Positions 44,966-56,247 of a stretch of 64,000 bases of DNA are shown in pieces. Position numbers and translations under genes: made by a program. The stretch covers positions 219,233 through 283,232 of the forward strand of contig NW_014577072.1 in NCBI RefSeq assembly GCF_000485595.1, read 5' to 3'. Numbering within the stretch: the stretch's first letter is position 1; the number at the start of each line of letters is the position of its first letter. This DNA comes from Priapulus caudatus (taxonomy: Eukaryota; Priapulida; Priapulimorpha; Priapulimorphida; Priapulidae). Under the pieces are notes generated by a model. The model was not told the DNA's origin and made no database searches. It saw only the letters and a program-made list of their open reading frames with translations.

Positions 44966-47900
44966 AAGGGAAGGGAGGGCGCAGAGTAAGAGAAGGGGGA
45001 TCGAGAGAGAGAGAAAAAAAAACGAGAGAGGGCGGTAGTAGATATCGGTAACGAGAACAGCGCCCCTGGCGGTCGTCGCAGCACTCCGCTGCCGCCCGTA
45101 GCGAGAACTAGCCGCGTGCAGATGTTACTGCGCTCGCCTTTCTGCGCTGCTCTCACAAGATGTTATCTGCCGCGTGCAATACCTCGTTTAATGTCTCGTT
45201 GCGTGGTTTCGCGCTCAGATTGGCGGTGCCCCCGTGCAGACCACACCTGCGTCTGTCTTAAACCTGCTACCGCATTTCGGTAATTGGAGTATAAAGGCGG
45301 GGAGGTGAGGTATAGCACATTTTCGTGATAGGTGGTAGCCGCTATCCGGCCATCTGCTGGGCATAGTGAAAAGGAACGTGAGGAATGACTATTTGTCACT
45401 GTAAGAGAATTTTCCGATTACTAATTGGAATAAATATTGAGCACGTATATAACATGGTTATATAGCGCCTATTAGCATGTTAGTTATTGTACAGCTGTTG
45501 TATATTAACGAATTATCTTTCCTAACCGTTATACGTTATTACATAATCGCTGTGATGAGATTAGTGACTTCATTAATATCCGGGAGCCGTGCATTTTGCT
45601 GACAATAGCTTGAAGTTATGCTAACCTATGCCATGTTTAGCGCCGTGTCGGGTCCATTTCACTGAACAGCGTTGACCTCTTAGAACTATTATCTTGTTTA
45701 TCAGTTAACGCACTAAACAAAGCGCAAACAAAATTGTCTGGGTCTAGCTTCAGTAGATGTGTGATACTGTTTAGGTCATTACCAGAAAAATGGACCGCCC
45801 GCAGGCACTCTGCACCGTGATTTCTTTTCACTATAATCGTCGGCGACAACAGATATTTCTCCTAATTTCCAGTTTTCGTATCTTATCTGCGTGCGGCCGC
45901 ATTGTTTACGCGGTTGTTTATTTACGCGTCCGTGTGACATTTATTCCGTCATGTTGAGCGTGACAACTCACGACGCGATAACGATGCGACACAATACCGA
46001 CCGACGGGCCTCAATGTTATCAGCTCGGCTGCTGCTATTTGCTGTCATCTATATCCCATAGAGTACACGCAAATTGGTTCCTATTGCGCCGACAACTTCC
46101 CAAGTAGATAGCAAGGTTGGGGCCTTATTGCAATGCTATCTGGTGTATCCTGGCGAGCCGACCTTCTCTAGTTTACACGGGTAGTGGGTGAGGCCGTGGG
46201 TATAGGATGCAAGCTCAGACTGTCTGCTAAGCGTGTGTGGTTAACGTTTGTGGCCGTTGTTGGCAAATTGGGAAGATCGGTCTTTCTTAAACAAAATGTA
46301 TGATCAGCGAGGCGTCGCAGAAAGAGTGAGAAATGTAATGATCTGGTGGATATGTGATGCAGAGTTTGTAATGTAAAGCGAAACCAGTCATACACATTAA
46401 ACGCACCTACGCGATGAAAACTAGAGACAGTTATTATGCATTTATACGCATTTTCAGAGGAAGGACGTGGTGAAATTTAAATAACAAACGACGTCTTCGT
46501 GATAGCAGTATTCACAGTATTAATGATGATCTTTTTCTAGAGAGATCCTGCGTGAAATTTTGTAAAATTTGCACGTCAATTTCTTTATCATTATCTTTGA
46601 AAGATAACCCGTCTCGATTTTACAGCTGTGCAAAACACCGGTGCTAGCGCATTAGAAGTATAATTTTTCTCAGGATCTGTTTTACATTCTACAGATGATA
46701 CATCATCTCAGTGTGACATCTTTGTTGAGCTTTAGGCCATGAAACGTTGAGTAAATGTTTTTTCAAGACTGACGCGTGATGCTGCTAGTGCAAGCGTGCT
46801 ACATTGGATCAATGACGAAAAAAGGCTCGCTTTAAGAATACAATTCGTTTTTCCTCAATGCTAATGAAATAGTAGTCATTTTAAACATGAAATACAGTAG
46901 TTTCATCTGTAAGACATTTCTCGGGACGTGAGCACTGACTGAGAGCTTGGTTTCTTAGGGTGGCAACATGTAGGCAGAAGGCCTCGGTAATTATATCGTC
47001 CTTCGCGGTAAAATACATTGCGAGCTCAGAAATTTAGGAAGCAAATAGTTTCAAACTGCTGCGTTGAGCCTACAGCCAGCAGCAGTGTTTTCCGGGGACT
47101 TTGCGAGTACTCATCAACCAATATAAGTGGATTCTACAGTGTTGTAAACCCGCTCCTAAGTGCTGTTTCCTGTGCGCAATTTGACAACGACTTTGAAAGT
47201 GTCTTAGACTTGTGTCAGTTTGCATTCTCTAATGGTGTCCGTCGTTAAGTGCAGTGCAAGGTTAACGTACGTGGAGGGGTCATGCACGAAAGACGCGAAT
47301 GAGTCTGTCATTTCGTGACGAGTTCATGGCGATTGAACCCAATTGAGAGGTAGAAAGACTTGACCTGAGAATCATAGGGCTGTCTTGGTATGCGTTCCTT
47401 TCTCGGTGCAACTCGATGCTCGAGTTTATTAATCCGCGGGTTTCCGCACACAAATTTACGCGTTAATAAATGTTTCCGCTGACATGCGAAGTAAGATTGT
47501 GACATCCAAGAGTACACCTGGTTTTTGTCTTACGTGGTTTTTCCTCAGTTAATATCTTGTTGGATGAATAGCAGCTAGGCGTGGTCGTGGGGCAGGCACC
47601 CCCGCCCCTGCTACCAAATCACCATCATCTTCACGGTCACAGCTACCGGTTCAGAGCGATAGCCGCACGTTGTCTCCGCGTACGTATAGTGCTGTTCATA
47701 GCTGATCCAGCCCGGCAACGTGTAATTTCGATAACAACTATTGTTATCGCTGTCTGGTTGAACTCATTTAAGGCCAGCGCCGAATTTATCAGTGTCAAAT
47801 TTTGAATTATCTTCCATTTTGCGACTTCCTAGTGTAGTCACGCTTGCCGCAAATATGAGCGCTTGCATTTGGCCTTTTCAATCTCGGGCTGTCATTGGTC

Positions 47901-48990
47901 TGTGTCAATAGCAATGCCTCGTGACGGTTATAACAACCTGATGTAGGCGAACTATTACATAATCCGAGTAGAGTGATATCTCTGGTGACGTCATCGTATT
48001 GTGAAAAGATTGCATTTTGATGTTGTAAGCGCGACACGTGTACGTACACGTGTGTCATTTGTGTTTGTCTTTCTGCCACTATATGACTATCTATAAAACT
48101 GAAATGATATTGCGTCACCCTGGCTGTAAGTTGATTATTTATTTATTGATGGCGCAACGCATTGATGCTGAGATATTAACTATTGTGATTATGGGCTGTC
48201 AGAATTTACACGTCTGCGCATTGCGTGTTATCTTGGTTTTTAATCATTTCCTTCGGTGAGATTCCTATGATTACCGAATGATTTCTCTGCACTTTCACGG
48301 TTATCCATTTTATGGCCACTTGTTTTGCATGCGTGAACTTCATATGCACTAGTGCTGTTATATTTTTTTAGTATCATCTGCAGGCTGACAGTCATATAAC
48401 TAGTGTCCGTATATATACTGCAATTTATCGTATGTATAATACCTTGATAATACGTGTGCAGGCAGAAATTCTCAGGAATAATTTCACCCTCGATTGTGCG
48501 CAGTTGCCTTGGACATTTGGCCTATTTTTAGGCGTCTAAATCTACTGTGTGGGCTTGCATGTGTAGAATGCATGCAGCATATATAGGCAATTAATATTAA
48601 GTAATTTCAAGTGTCTATTTCGACGGGCGCATAAACAGAAATGTATGTCTTATCTATTTCTTTGGTTAATTTGCGAAGAGTTGCGATCTTTAACGGGTTT
48701 CTCTAGCATGCAGGTAAGACAGGCAAGATGATTATCTTCATTAAACGCGTGCGGTAGCGTGTGACACACGTATAACTAGCGGCGGGGTAGTTGCCAATGT
48801 TTGCATGAATTATCTTCAGGTAGTTTTGGCTTTTGCCGCTCTGCCACACAAGGTGCCGTATCCGATACTGTCCTGCGTAGCCACTCTCAGACATCTGCTG
48901 CGAAGATCCGTCATTACCGCGTGATTTATGCATTATGTAGATCGCTCCCATCACCCAACGCTCTCAGTATGACTGAACATTCTCCTGCAT
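43389..48990. other. Unique intronic DNA, no gene seen
   Basis: 5.6 kb without recognised exons. GA-rich runs lie at 44936-44975 and 45001-45035. A 186-codon frame at 44189-44749 is of a length expected by chance and has no domain. A 20-bp E-box palindrome lies at 48034-48053. Confidence 0.45.
48034..48053. promoter_or_regulatory. 20-bp perfect palindrome with two CACGTG E-boxes
   Basis: ACACGTGTACGTACACGTGT is its own reverse complement and contains CACGTG twice with a 10-bp repeat distance, about one helical turn. It could bind two bHLH dimers on one face. This is inferred from sequence only. Confidence 0.3.
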
Positions 48991-49324
48991 AGCAGCAGCA
49001 GCAGCAGCAGCAGCAGTAGAAGTAGTAGTAGCAGTAGCAGTAGCAGTAGGAGCAGTAGCATTAGCATTAGCAGTAGCAGTAGCAGCACCAGTAGCATTAG
49101 CATTAGCAGTAGCAGTAGCAGCACCAGTAGCAGTAGCAGTAGCAGTAGCAGTAGCAGTAGCAGTAGCAGTAGCAGTAGCAGTAGCAGTAGCAGTAGCAGT
49201 AGCAGTAGCAGCACCAGTAGCAGTAGCAGTAGCAGTAGCAGTAGCAGTAGCAGTAGCAGTAGCGGTAGCAGCAGCAGCAGCAGCAGCAACAACAACAGCA
49301 ACAACAGCAGCAGCAACAACAGCA
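48991..49324. repeat. (AGC)n/(AGCAGT)n trinucleotide and hexanucleotide satellite
   Basis: About 330 bases of AGC and AGT triplets. Pure AGC lies at the left end, an AGCAGT hexamer in the middle, and AGC/AAC at the right end. A GCACCAGTAGCATTAGC variant recurs, so longer units were also duplicated. Confidence 0.95.
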
Positions 49325-50079
49325 CTGATACAGATCAGCATCCTCGTGGCAACGAATGTTGTCGTAATAATGCGCGACAATCATCCATCCACAAACGAGG
49401 CAGCACGTGCGTGCGCGCGTGTTTGCATGCGTGCGTGCGTCGTGTGCGTGAGCGCGTGAGAGAATTTTTCGAGAACAGAACGCCGCTACGCGTGCATATA
49501 TACAGCCTGTCGCGACATTTTAGTGGTGCGCTTGTTTGTTACCGCCGCCGCCTTACAAGAACAGGACCCGTGTGGCCAGCAGGCGCGAGGAGATGTAGAG
49601 GTACCGCTCACAACCCAGCGAGACATCTAACGGCGTCACTGGGGGGTCGCGTGATGTCACTGCGCGCGTGTGCAATAAGATGGGGCTGCGGGCGCTCAGG
49701 CCAGTCATAGTAGTGACGGAGCATGCAGGTGATGTGCGCACCTGGGACACTCCGGTCTATCCAGCGGGACGCCTGATAGCGCAGAGAACGCCCTTTGATC
49801 CTCTTACTTGACGTGCGCTAGATATTTCCAGTGTGGAGAGTTTTTGCTGCCTATTCAGGTATGGATATGATATTTTAACTGCGTTTACGTAACAGCACGC
49901 GTAACCTAATGCGGTAACCTTTTGTGACCTTGCGATATTCGCAAGACAGTTCGATGAGTTGTCGATTCATCAGTTGCGCACAATAATTATTTTGTTATGT
50001 GGCAGAGTACATTCTCATATACTATGTAATAATGAAACACGAAACGAAACCGCTTTTCTTTTTACAAAAACACAAATTG

Positions 50080-50159
50080 AACACACACACGCACGCACAC
50101 GCGGGCGCGCGTACGCACGCACGCACGCACGCACGCACGGACGCACGCACGGACACGCA
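50080..50159. repeat. (CACG)n microsatellite
   Basis: A CACACGCACG/GCACGCACG tract with two GGA interruptions. Confidence 0.93.
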
Positions 50160-50561
50160 TATATATTACATGTGTAATCGTGGCGTTTTTACCTATCAAC
50201 TTTTAGAAAAGGTTAGTTTGAATATAATGTGAAGGTTAATGTTATCATCAGTGACAAAAAACATCTAGCAATGCGTGCTGTGCTGTGTGCTCCCGTTTCG
50301 ATCACGGCCGTCGCGCTCCTGGCCGGCCGAGGGCCATAGCCTTCCCCTGAAACCACGTGTGGTCCGTGTCGTTCCAGCTCGAATATTCAGATTATTCAAT
50401 TTTGCGATACGGGGTGAGGTGCGTGTGAGAGTTTTCCCTTTTCACTATATCGCGTCGGCCAGCGCACCTGGAGCATTATCCCCCCGGCGCTCTCAATGCA
50501 GGAATAAACGCTGACAAGATTGCAACAACGCCAGCCTCCCACTGCGCGCGCGGCCGCGGCT

Positions 50562-50564
50562 CCC

Positions 50565-50629
<65 letters not shown>

Positions 50630-50766
50630 CTCTCTCTCCCTCTCCCTCTTTTCTCTCCCCTCTCTCTCCCTCTCCCCTCTCCCCTCTCTCCCCCTCCTCT
50701 CCCTCTCTCTCTCTCTCTCTTTTTTCCCCTCTCTCCCTCTCGCTCTCTCTTTCTCTCTCGTTCTCT
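50562..50766. repeat. (CT)n polypyrimidine tract
   Basis: Over 200 bases of almost pure C/T on the + strand: (CT)n followed by CCCTCTC variants. It ends 15 bases before the ATG of the candidate alternative exon at 50781. Confidence 0.95.
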
Positions 50767-50780
50767 TTGCGAGTGGTAAC

Positions 50781-50957
50781 ATGGCGGACAGCGATACGGC
50801 AGCGCGCGGCATACGCGCCCATACACGCCGCGCGGTGCGAAACTTTTCAATTAAATGGGACCACCCGAGGTCGAGCGATCTTTATTGCGATCGCGCGTAT
50901 ACGGTTGATTCTCAACAGCTGCTGTTTAATATCGGTATAAATTGGCGATTTTCACAG
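50781..50957 (+). CDS. Speculative alternative first exon (PR-less isoform)
   Basis: An ATG in the context AACATGGCGGAC (A at -3, G at +4, close to the TISU/YY1 initiator core) opens a 59-codon frame starting MADSDTAARGIR. The frame reaches TTTTCACAG|GTGATT, a usable donor, in phase 0. The next coding exon (55331) starts in phase 0, so splicing would give ...NWRFSQ joined to VYYKAIKDIEAGEE, a protein lacking most of the PR domain but keeping all fingers. The adjacent CpG-rich DNA and CT tract fit a promoter. No homology supports it, and the phase match has a one-in-three chance of being coincidental. Confidence 0.2.
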
Positions 50958-51002
50958 GTGATTTACTATGTATCGCGATGATGAGCGATCGCTGGTGGAT
51001 GG

Positions 51003-51440
51003 GAAGGAGGGGGGGAGGAGGAGGAAGAGGAGTAGGAGGAGGTGGAGGAGGTGGTGGAGGTGGTGGAGGTGGAAGAGGAGGAGGAGGTGGAGGAGGTGGT
51101 GGTGGACGAGGAGTAGGAGGCGGAGAAGGAGGTGGTGGTGGACGAGGAGTAGTAGGAGGAGGAGGAGGAGAAGGAGGAGGAGGAGGAGGAAGAGGAGGAG
51201 GAAGAGGAGGAGGTGGAGGAGAAGAAGGTGGTGGTGGACGAGAAGTAGGAGGAGGAGGAGGAGGAGGAGGAGGGAGGAGGAGGAGGGGGAGGAGGAGGAG
51301 GAGGATGTTGGTGGTGGTTGGTGGCGGTGAGGGGTGGTGGTGGTGGTGGTAGTGGTGGTGGTTAGGTCATGGGTAGGGTGAGGGAGGAATGGAGGGTTGG
51401 GGCAGCGGTGAGGAGGGGGAGGAGAGACAGTGTCACCATA
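51003..51440. repeat. (GGA)n/(GGT)n polypurine-rich satellite
   Basis: About 430 bases of GGA, GGT and GAGGAGGTGG triplet repeats on the + strand. Blocks such as GGTGGTGGACGAGGAGTAGG recur. Gly- and Arg-rich open frames across it are artefacts. Confidence 0.95.
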
Positions 51441-51607
51441 TGTTCATCAACCCTTCCAGGCAGCGCGCATTGCGCAGGCGTTGCAATGAATAAATGTCTA
51501 TCTATATATCTATATGAAACACTGTTAGATTCATATCGACGCACAGTGCTATAGACGCGACTTTTTCGCGCTTTTGTTTTCTTCAGTCTCTCTGTTTTGC
51601 CTCGTAT

Positions 51608-51629
51608 CCCTCTCTCTGTCTCTCTCTAG

Positions 51630-51689
<60 letters not shown>

Positions 51690-51691
51690 CT

Positions 51692-51745
<54 letters not shown>

Positions 51746-51751
51746 TCTCTC
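51608..51751. repeat. (CT)n polypyrimidine tract
   Basis: Nearly pure CT repeat followed by short AT runs (51752-51770 and 51809-51830). Confidence 0.95.
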
Positions 51752-52095
51752 CATATATATATTATATATTCACACACGCGCGAACGCATGCACGTAAGCA
51801 TTTATACTATATATATATATATATATATATGCGGTTTTAGGGTTATATATCTGCCGTGGACAGTGAGCTGGCCATTTCTAACCCGAGGCTCTCGCTCCAC
51901 TTACATATACCAGCTCAACTAATTGGCCTCGCCTTCCTTTCTTTATGAAACTTCCTTCGCCCGAGGGCTCAGATAGGCAGATGATAGGACCTAGGCAGCG
52001 CAGCGTTGCTGACGGTCGTACCCGCATCCGATTTCCTCTGCCTGTCTGCCGTCTCTCTCTCTCTCTCTCTCAGTCTTTTTCTCTTTCTCTCTACC

Positions 52096-52439
52096 TGTGT
52101 GTGTGTGCGCGCGCGTGTGTGGTGTGTGTGTGTGTCGTGTGTGTGTGTGTGCTGTGTCGTGTGCTGTGTGCGTGCGTGGTGCGTTGCGTGCGTGCGTGCG
52201 TGCGTCGCGTGCGTGCGTGCGTGCGTGCGTGCTTGTGCCGTGCGTGCGGGCGTGCCGTGTCGGCGTGGTGCGTGCGTTGCCGTATTCGCGTGGCAGTTGC
52301 GTCGTGCGTTGACGTGCGTGCGTGCGTGCGTGCGTCGCGATGCGTGCCCCGTTGTGTAGGTGCTGTGGCTGACTGTGTGTGTGTGTGTTTGTGTGCGTGC
52401 GTGCGTGCGTGTGTGCGTGCGTGCGCGCGCGTGTGTGTG

Positions 52440-52440
<1 letters not shown>
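52096..52440. repeat. (GT)n/(GTGC)n compound satellite
   Basis: GTGT and GTGC repeats with GTCGTGC and GTGCCGTGC variants, directly followed by a CT satellite. Confidence 0.93.
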
Positions 52441-52500
<60 letters not shown>

Positions 52501-52625
52501 ATCTCTCGCTCTCTATATATATATATATATATCTCTCTCTCTTTCTCTCTCTCTCTATCTATCTATCTCTCTTTCGCGCGCGCTCTCTCTCTCTCTCTAT
52601 CTATCTATCTCTCTTTCGCGCGCTC

Positions 52626-52669
<44 letters not shown>

Positions 52670-52990
52670 TCTTTCGCGCGCGCTCTCTCTCTCTATCTAT
52701 CTATCTCTCTTTCGCGCGCTCTCTTTCTCTCGCCCATGCTTACTCGCGCTCGCCCCCTCTCGCTCTCACTCTATATCTATCTATCTATCTATCTCTCTTT
52801 CGCACTCTCTCTTTCTCTCGCTTACGCTTACTCGCGCTCGCCCCCTCTCGCTCTCTCGTGCTCGCGCTCGCACTCTTCTCTCCTCTCTCGCTCTCACTAC
52901 TTGTGTACTCATTCAATCGCGCTCTCTCCCTTCTCTCGCTATTCCTACTCGCGCATTCTCTCCCTCTCACCTTCTCCTTCTCTCTGTACA
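52441..52990. repeat. (CT)n higher-order satellite
   Basis: A CT-based array in which a longer module, TATCTATCTATCTCTCTTTCG followed by CGCGCTCTCTCTCTC, recurs about five times at roughly 50-70 bp spacing. A second module (CTTACTCGCGCTCGCCCCC) occurs twice near 52740 and 52825. Frames of over 200 codons here are low-complexity artefacts. Confidence 0.93.
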
Positions 52991-55330
52991 ATTGATCTTG
53001 TCTGGGACTATATATTGTAGCGACCATAGCCGTGGTGAACATGAAATAGTAGCAGTAGCATAGTGTCACTGACTTACTGGAATATTGCCAACTAGAGGTA
53101 ACGCTGCGTGTTGTTTGTAACTAAAGTCGCCGTGAGGTCTGAAATACCTGATCAAGTAGGAAAAAGAAGAAAGCTTGTGTGGCGAATTCGTCGCCATGCC
53201 AACAGCCAGCGCACGAAATTTATGATGACATTTTTAGATGGCTATCTGATATTTGCTCAGGGCACTGTCGGAAGAGTGCATCAATGCGTTTGAATCAGTA
53301 GAAACACATCGGACAGCTCTATTCTTTATATCTCTATCTATCGCACTGTACATAAATAAATAAATAAACAAATATATATATATATATATACGTCGTGTAG
53401 CCGAGTACGCTTTACGCGTATATAACTAATTTAGTGTATGCGTACGTATATAGTTTGCTCAAGGCGCTATAACTACCGACCGGTTTACGACTATAATTCA
53501 ATTATTCGCAGCACTAATAAATTATTTGCGTGATCACTTCATTCAGCGAAACATCCGCTCGTTTGTTTTCTCGTCTTTTCACCTCACCTGTCATTGTCTC
53601 TCGTATCACAGCGAGAGGAAGCAACATCAGCGCCGTGAAATGAATTCTTTTTCGCCTATCCAATTTCTCTCAATAGAATTTGCATAGTAATGTTCTGCAG
53701 CCGACCAAGACGAGTTGAACAAGCGTTCGTACAGCTTTCGGCTGTCTGTTGGAATTTATTTTCTGTCGCCATGCCGCGTTCTATTTGTCTCGAGTCTGCA
53801 GTACGATAGCGAAATATATAGGCAGTGGGTGAAAAGCGCAGCGCACATTTAAATTCGCGTGAATATTTTTTTCTGACATCAATTAATGTATGTGGTTATA
53901 CGACTTTTTCTACCAAGGCATATTCGTGTTTTTTTCTGCAATTGACATGTTTACTGTGGGATGTTAAAGTAATAACTTTACTGTGTTTTCTTTATATTTG
54001 AGAGCATTCAGCCATTGTTATAGTTTCGATGCAATAAAACCGTTTAATGAACCTTACGGTAAATTCATGTGAACCCAATAGTAATTATTTTATATACTAT
54101 GTGCAGAAACGTTAATCGATTTCATTTTGTCAAATTCAGTAATCAGTTCTTGATCTGTACAGTTTACCAATTTCTGTCTGACCATGAGCATAGGGCTGGA
54201 AAATGACTAGAAGTATGAGTTGCACTAGAATAGCGATGTGTTAGACTATAATAGTATAATCCCAGCAATATCGTGGTTCCATCGCATGCCCTAGAGCCAC
54301 AAAACCTGCTGGAGTTTATGAGGCACTATTAGGCTCAGAACATGCAAGGTTCGCATTAAAATTTCAGGCTATAATTTGGTCAATCAGATTTATTCCTCAT
54401 TTAGGAATGTTGAATTTGAAACTGTGCTAATTTGGTATGTACAACCTGTCTGGCCATGAAAGAGTAGTTCTTTACTGCATGTGCGTGTGTCGTTCTCGTG
54501 CACATAGCTTCAGTCGGAATCACATAATCAACCTTGTGTTGTCAAAGTTCAGAGGAAATGCAGAGAGAAATTCGAAATATTGTCTATTGTCGAAACTGGC
54601 TTTTATACAATGGAATATGTGGGGTTAGGGTCGTAAAAGAGGACGACTTCGCAGCTATCCAGTAAGCAACACATGGTTATAAACAGGAAGAATAGTTAAA
54701 CAAAGGTCTGAGGCTATTGTTGCATATAGTGGTGCGTGTGATCTTCAAAAGCATTCAGGTTCCTTGACTACACTGCGTAGTCTGTTAAATTGTCACGTGA
54801 TACTGTAGCATCATAACACAATAACACTCCTATACACTGTTATTACCAAGGTTCAAGACATCTATCACTTTATTGCGTGCAAAACACTACAAGTGGTCCT
54901 CTGCAGGTCAGTCACGCCACTGGTTAACGTTACGTGACCCTACCCCCTTTACGTAATAACCGCATAATACACCCGCATAACTTGTTAGCTTGTTCTCTTT
55001 GCGGTATGTATTGATATAATAAGCTGTCAAGTCTATTGCTTGGTTTAGTGCATCTCTCTCGCTTTGAGTGTAATGACGTACCCCATCCTGTGTTTTGGGG
55101 AACTAGTTTAATAATTAGATACTGATGAGCAATTTAACAATTAACCAAACTTAGCTATAATTTATAGAAACTGCTCTCCCTTTGTATAGATTTGCTTATT
55201 TGTCGACGTATTTATATTGTAATCTAAAGAACATCAACATCCTGCAATAACGTGGGTTGTTATAGTTATATCAGTGAAGTATAATGTGAACTATCATAAT
55301 ACATGAACGCGTCATGTGCCTCTCCTGCAG
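52991..55330. other. Unique intronic DNA before the finger block, no gene seen
   Basis: A/T-richer sequence with an (AAAT)n/(AT)n run at 53353-53390. No exon is recognised before the acceptor at 55330. Confidence 0.5.
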
Positions 55331-55439
55331 GTCTATTACAAAGCAATAAAGGACATAGAAGCTGGCGAAGAGATGTTGCTCTACGAGAGAGATGCTGTCT
55401 ACCCAGAGAGTGAGCTGGAGAACCTACCCGTAGATGAAG
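55331..55439 (+). CDS. prdm3/16: PRDM3/16 exon: end of the PR domain
   Basis: Acceptor CTCCTGCAG and donor GAAG|GTAGGG. It enters in phase 0 and leaves after one base of a split Asp codon. It encodes VYYKAIKDIEAGEEMLLYERD, matching vertebrate YYKVIKDIEPGEELLVH, the last conserved strand and helix of the PR domain. An acidic spacer (YPESELENLPVDE) then leads to the first finger. It is the first of five closely spaced exons holding the rest of the protein. Confidence 0.95.
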
Positions 55440-55594
55440 GTAGGGGGATGATTTACTCAAATCAACATATTTCTGAATACGGCCAGTAAAATAACGATCA
55501 TCCCGCACGAATGGTAACAGCTTGGCCTTTGAGATAGAGGAAGGAAGCGTCACCACAAATGTTTAATATGCATTCATGTCGATCTGCTCATCAG
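55440..55594 (+). other. prdm3/16: Intron, 155 bp
   Basis: GTAGGG donor and CTCATCAG acceptor. Phase 1, with the Asp codon (G|AT) restored across the junction. Confidence 0.92.
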
Positions 55595-55805
55595 ATGAGA
55601 AATCATACGAATGCAAGTGTGGCGAGGTGTTCCGGTCAAAGGTGGCGCTGCGAAGACACGAGACGTATGCCTGCGGCAACAAGAACGCCATCTACATGAA
55701 GATCAATGAGGAGTTCATGTCGAGTAAGACAGGCTGTGCTGATGGGTATGCACAGCAGCAGCTCCAGTGCATGGATTGCGAAGTGGAATTCCCTGACCTT
55801 GCAAA
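55595..55805 (+). CDS. prdm3/16: PRDM3/16 exon: zinc finger 1 and first part of finger 2
   Basis: It enters with AT completing an Asp codon and leaves with two bases of a Lys codon at AA|GTATGT. Finger 1 (Cys codons at 55612 and 55618, His at 55657, Cys at 55672) is C-x1-C-x12-H-x4-C. Vertebrates also use a terminal Cys here but have two residues between the first cysteines. The text ECKCGEVFRSKVALRRHETY corresponds to human RCDECDELFQSKLDLRRHKKY. After a linker of about 35 residues, finger 2 begins (LQCMDCEVEFPDLAKY) and is completed by the next exon. Confidence 0.94.
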
Positions 55806-56096
55806 GTATGTACACGTCGCTGTTATATTCTCGTGTTGCTGTGTGTATGATTTGTAATTAAGCTCGGGCACTGACGTGGGGGCGGTGTTTAAAAGTAATT
55901 ACTAAAATTATAATCCCATCTTCCATTTCAGTTTTTGGGCTTTGGTATATCAGAACATTCTTGATTTGTCCTAAATAGCTTATGCTGTCTCATTAACATG
56001 TATTGCTTGTGCAGTTTTAGGTTGATCTTAATGCCACAAAGCAGGGTTACTGCTATCTGCTTCTATACTAACTCTGGTGGTTAAATTCTGGCACAG
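55806..56096 (+). other. prdm3/16: Intron, 291 bp, within zinc finger 2
   Basis: GTATGT donor and GGCACAG acceptor. Phase 2, joining AA to G to give Lys in the middle of finger 2. Confidence 0.92.
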
Positions 56097-56247
56097 GTAC
56101 GAAGAGCATATGCAGGGCCATTGCAAGGACACCGAGTACAAGTGTGACCAGTGTCCGCGAGTCTTCAACTGGAAGTCCAACCTCATCCGTCACCAGATGC
56201 AGCATGCTGCCGAGGACAGCCAGCTGGCCTGCGAGAACTGTGACAAG
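56097..56247 (+). CDS. prdm3/16: PRDM3/16 exon: end of finger 2, finger 3, start of finger 4
   Basis: It completes finger 2 (YEEHMQGH, C2H2), encodes all of finger 3 ([20 protein letters not shown], nearly identical to the human [21 protein letters not shown]) and opens finger 4 with LACENCDK. The reading frame requires the exon to stop after this Lys, because the next exon resumes with [11 protein letters not shown]. The base pair after AAG is GC, not GT, so this junction needs a GC-AG intron. Confidence 0.93.

Larger units (their letters stand above)
39743..55330 (+). other. prdm3/16: Intron of 15.6 kb between the PR core and the finger block
   Basis: Donor CAG|GTAGGA and acceptor CTCCTGCAG, with phase 0 on both sides. 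In vertebrates, promoters inside the locus produce PR-less proteins (EVI1, short PRDM16), and this intron is where a comparable promoter would be expected here. It carries the largest simple-sequence tracts of the window (41.8, 49.0 and 50.6-53.0 kb) and a candidate alternative first exon at 50781. Confidence 0.88.

Noticed and set aside
51945-53063. 372-codon + strand open frame and overlapping 211- and 213-codon frames
   Set aside because: They read through CT and GT satellites as Ser/Leu, Cys/Val and Ala strings. Length comes from the absence of stop codons in the repeat, not from coding.
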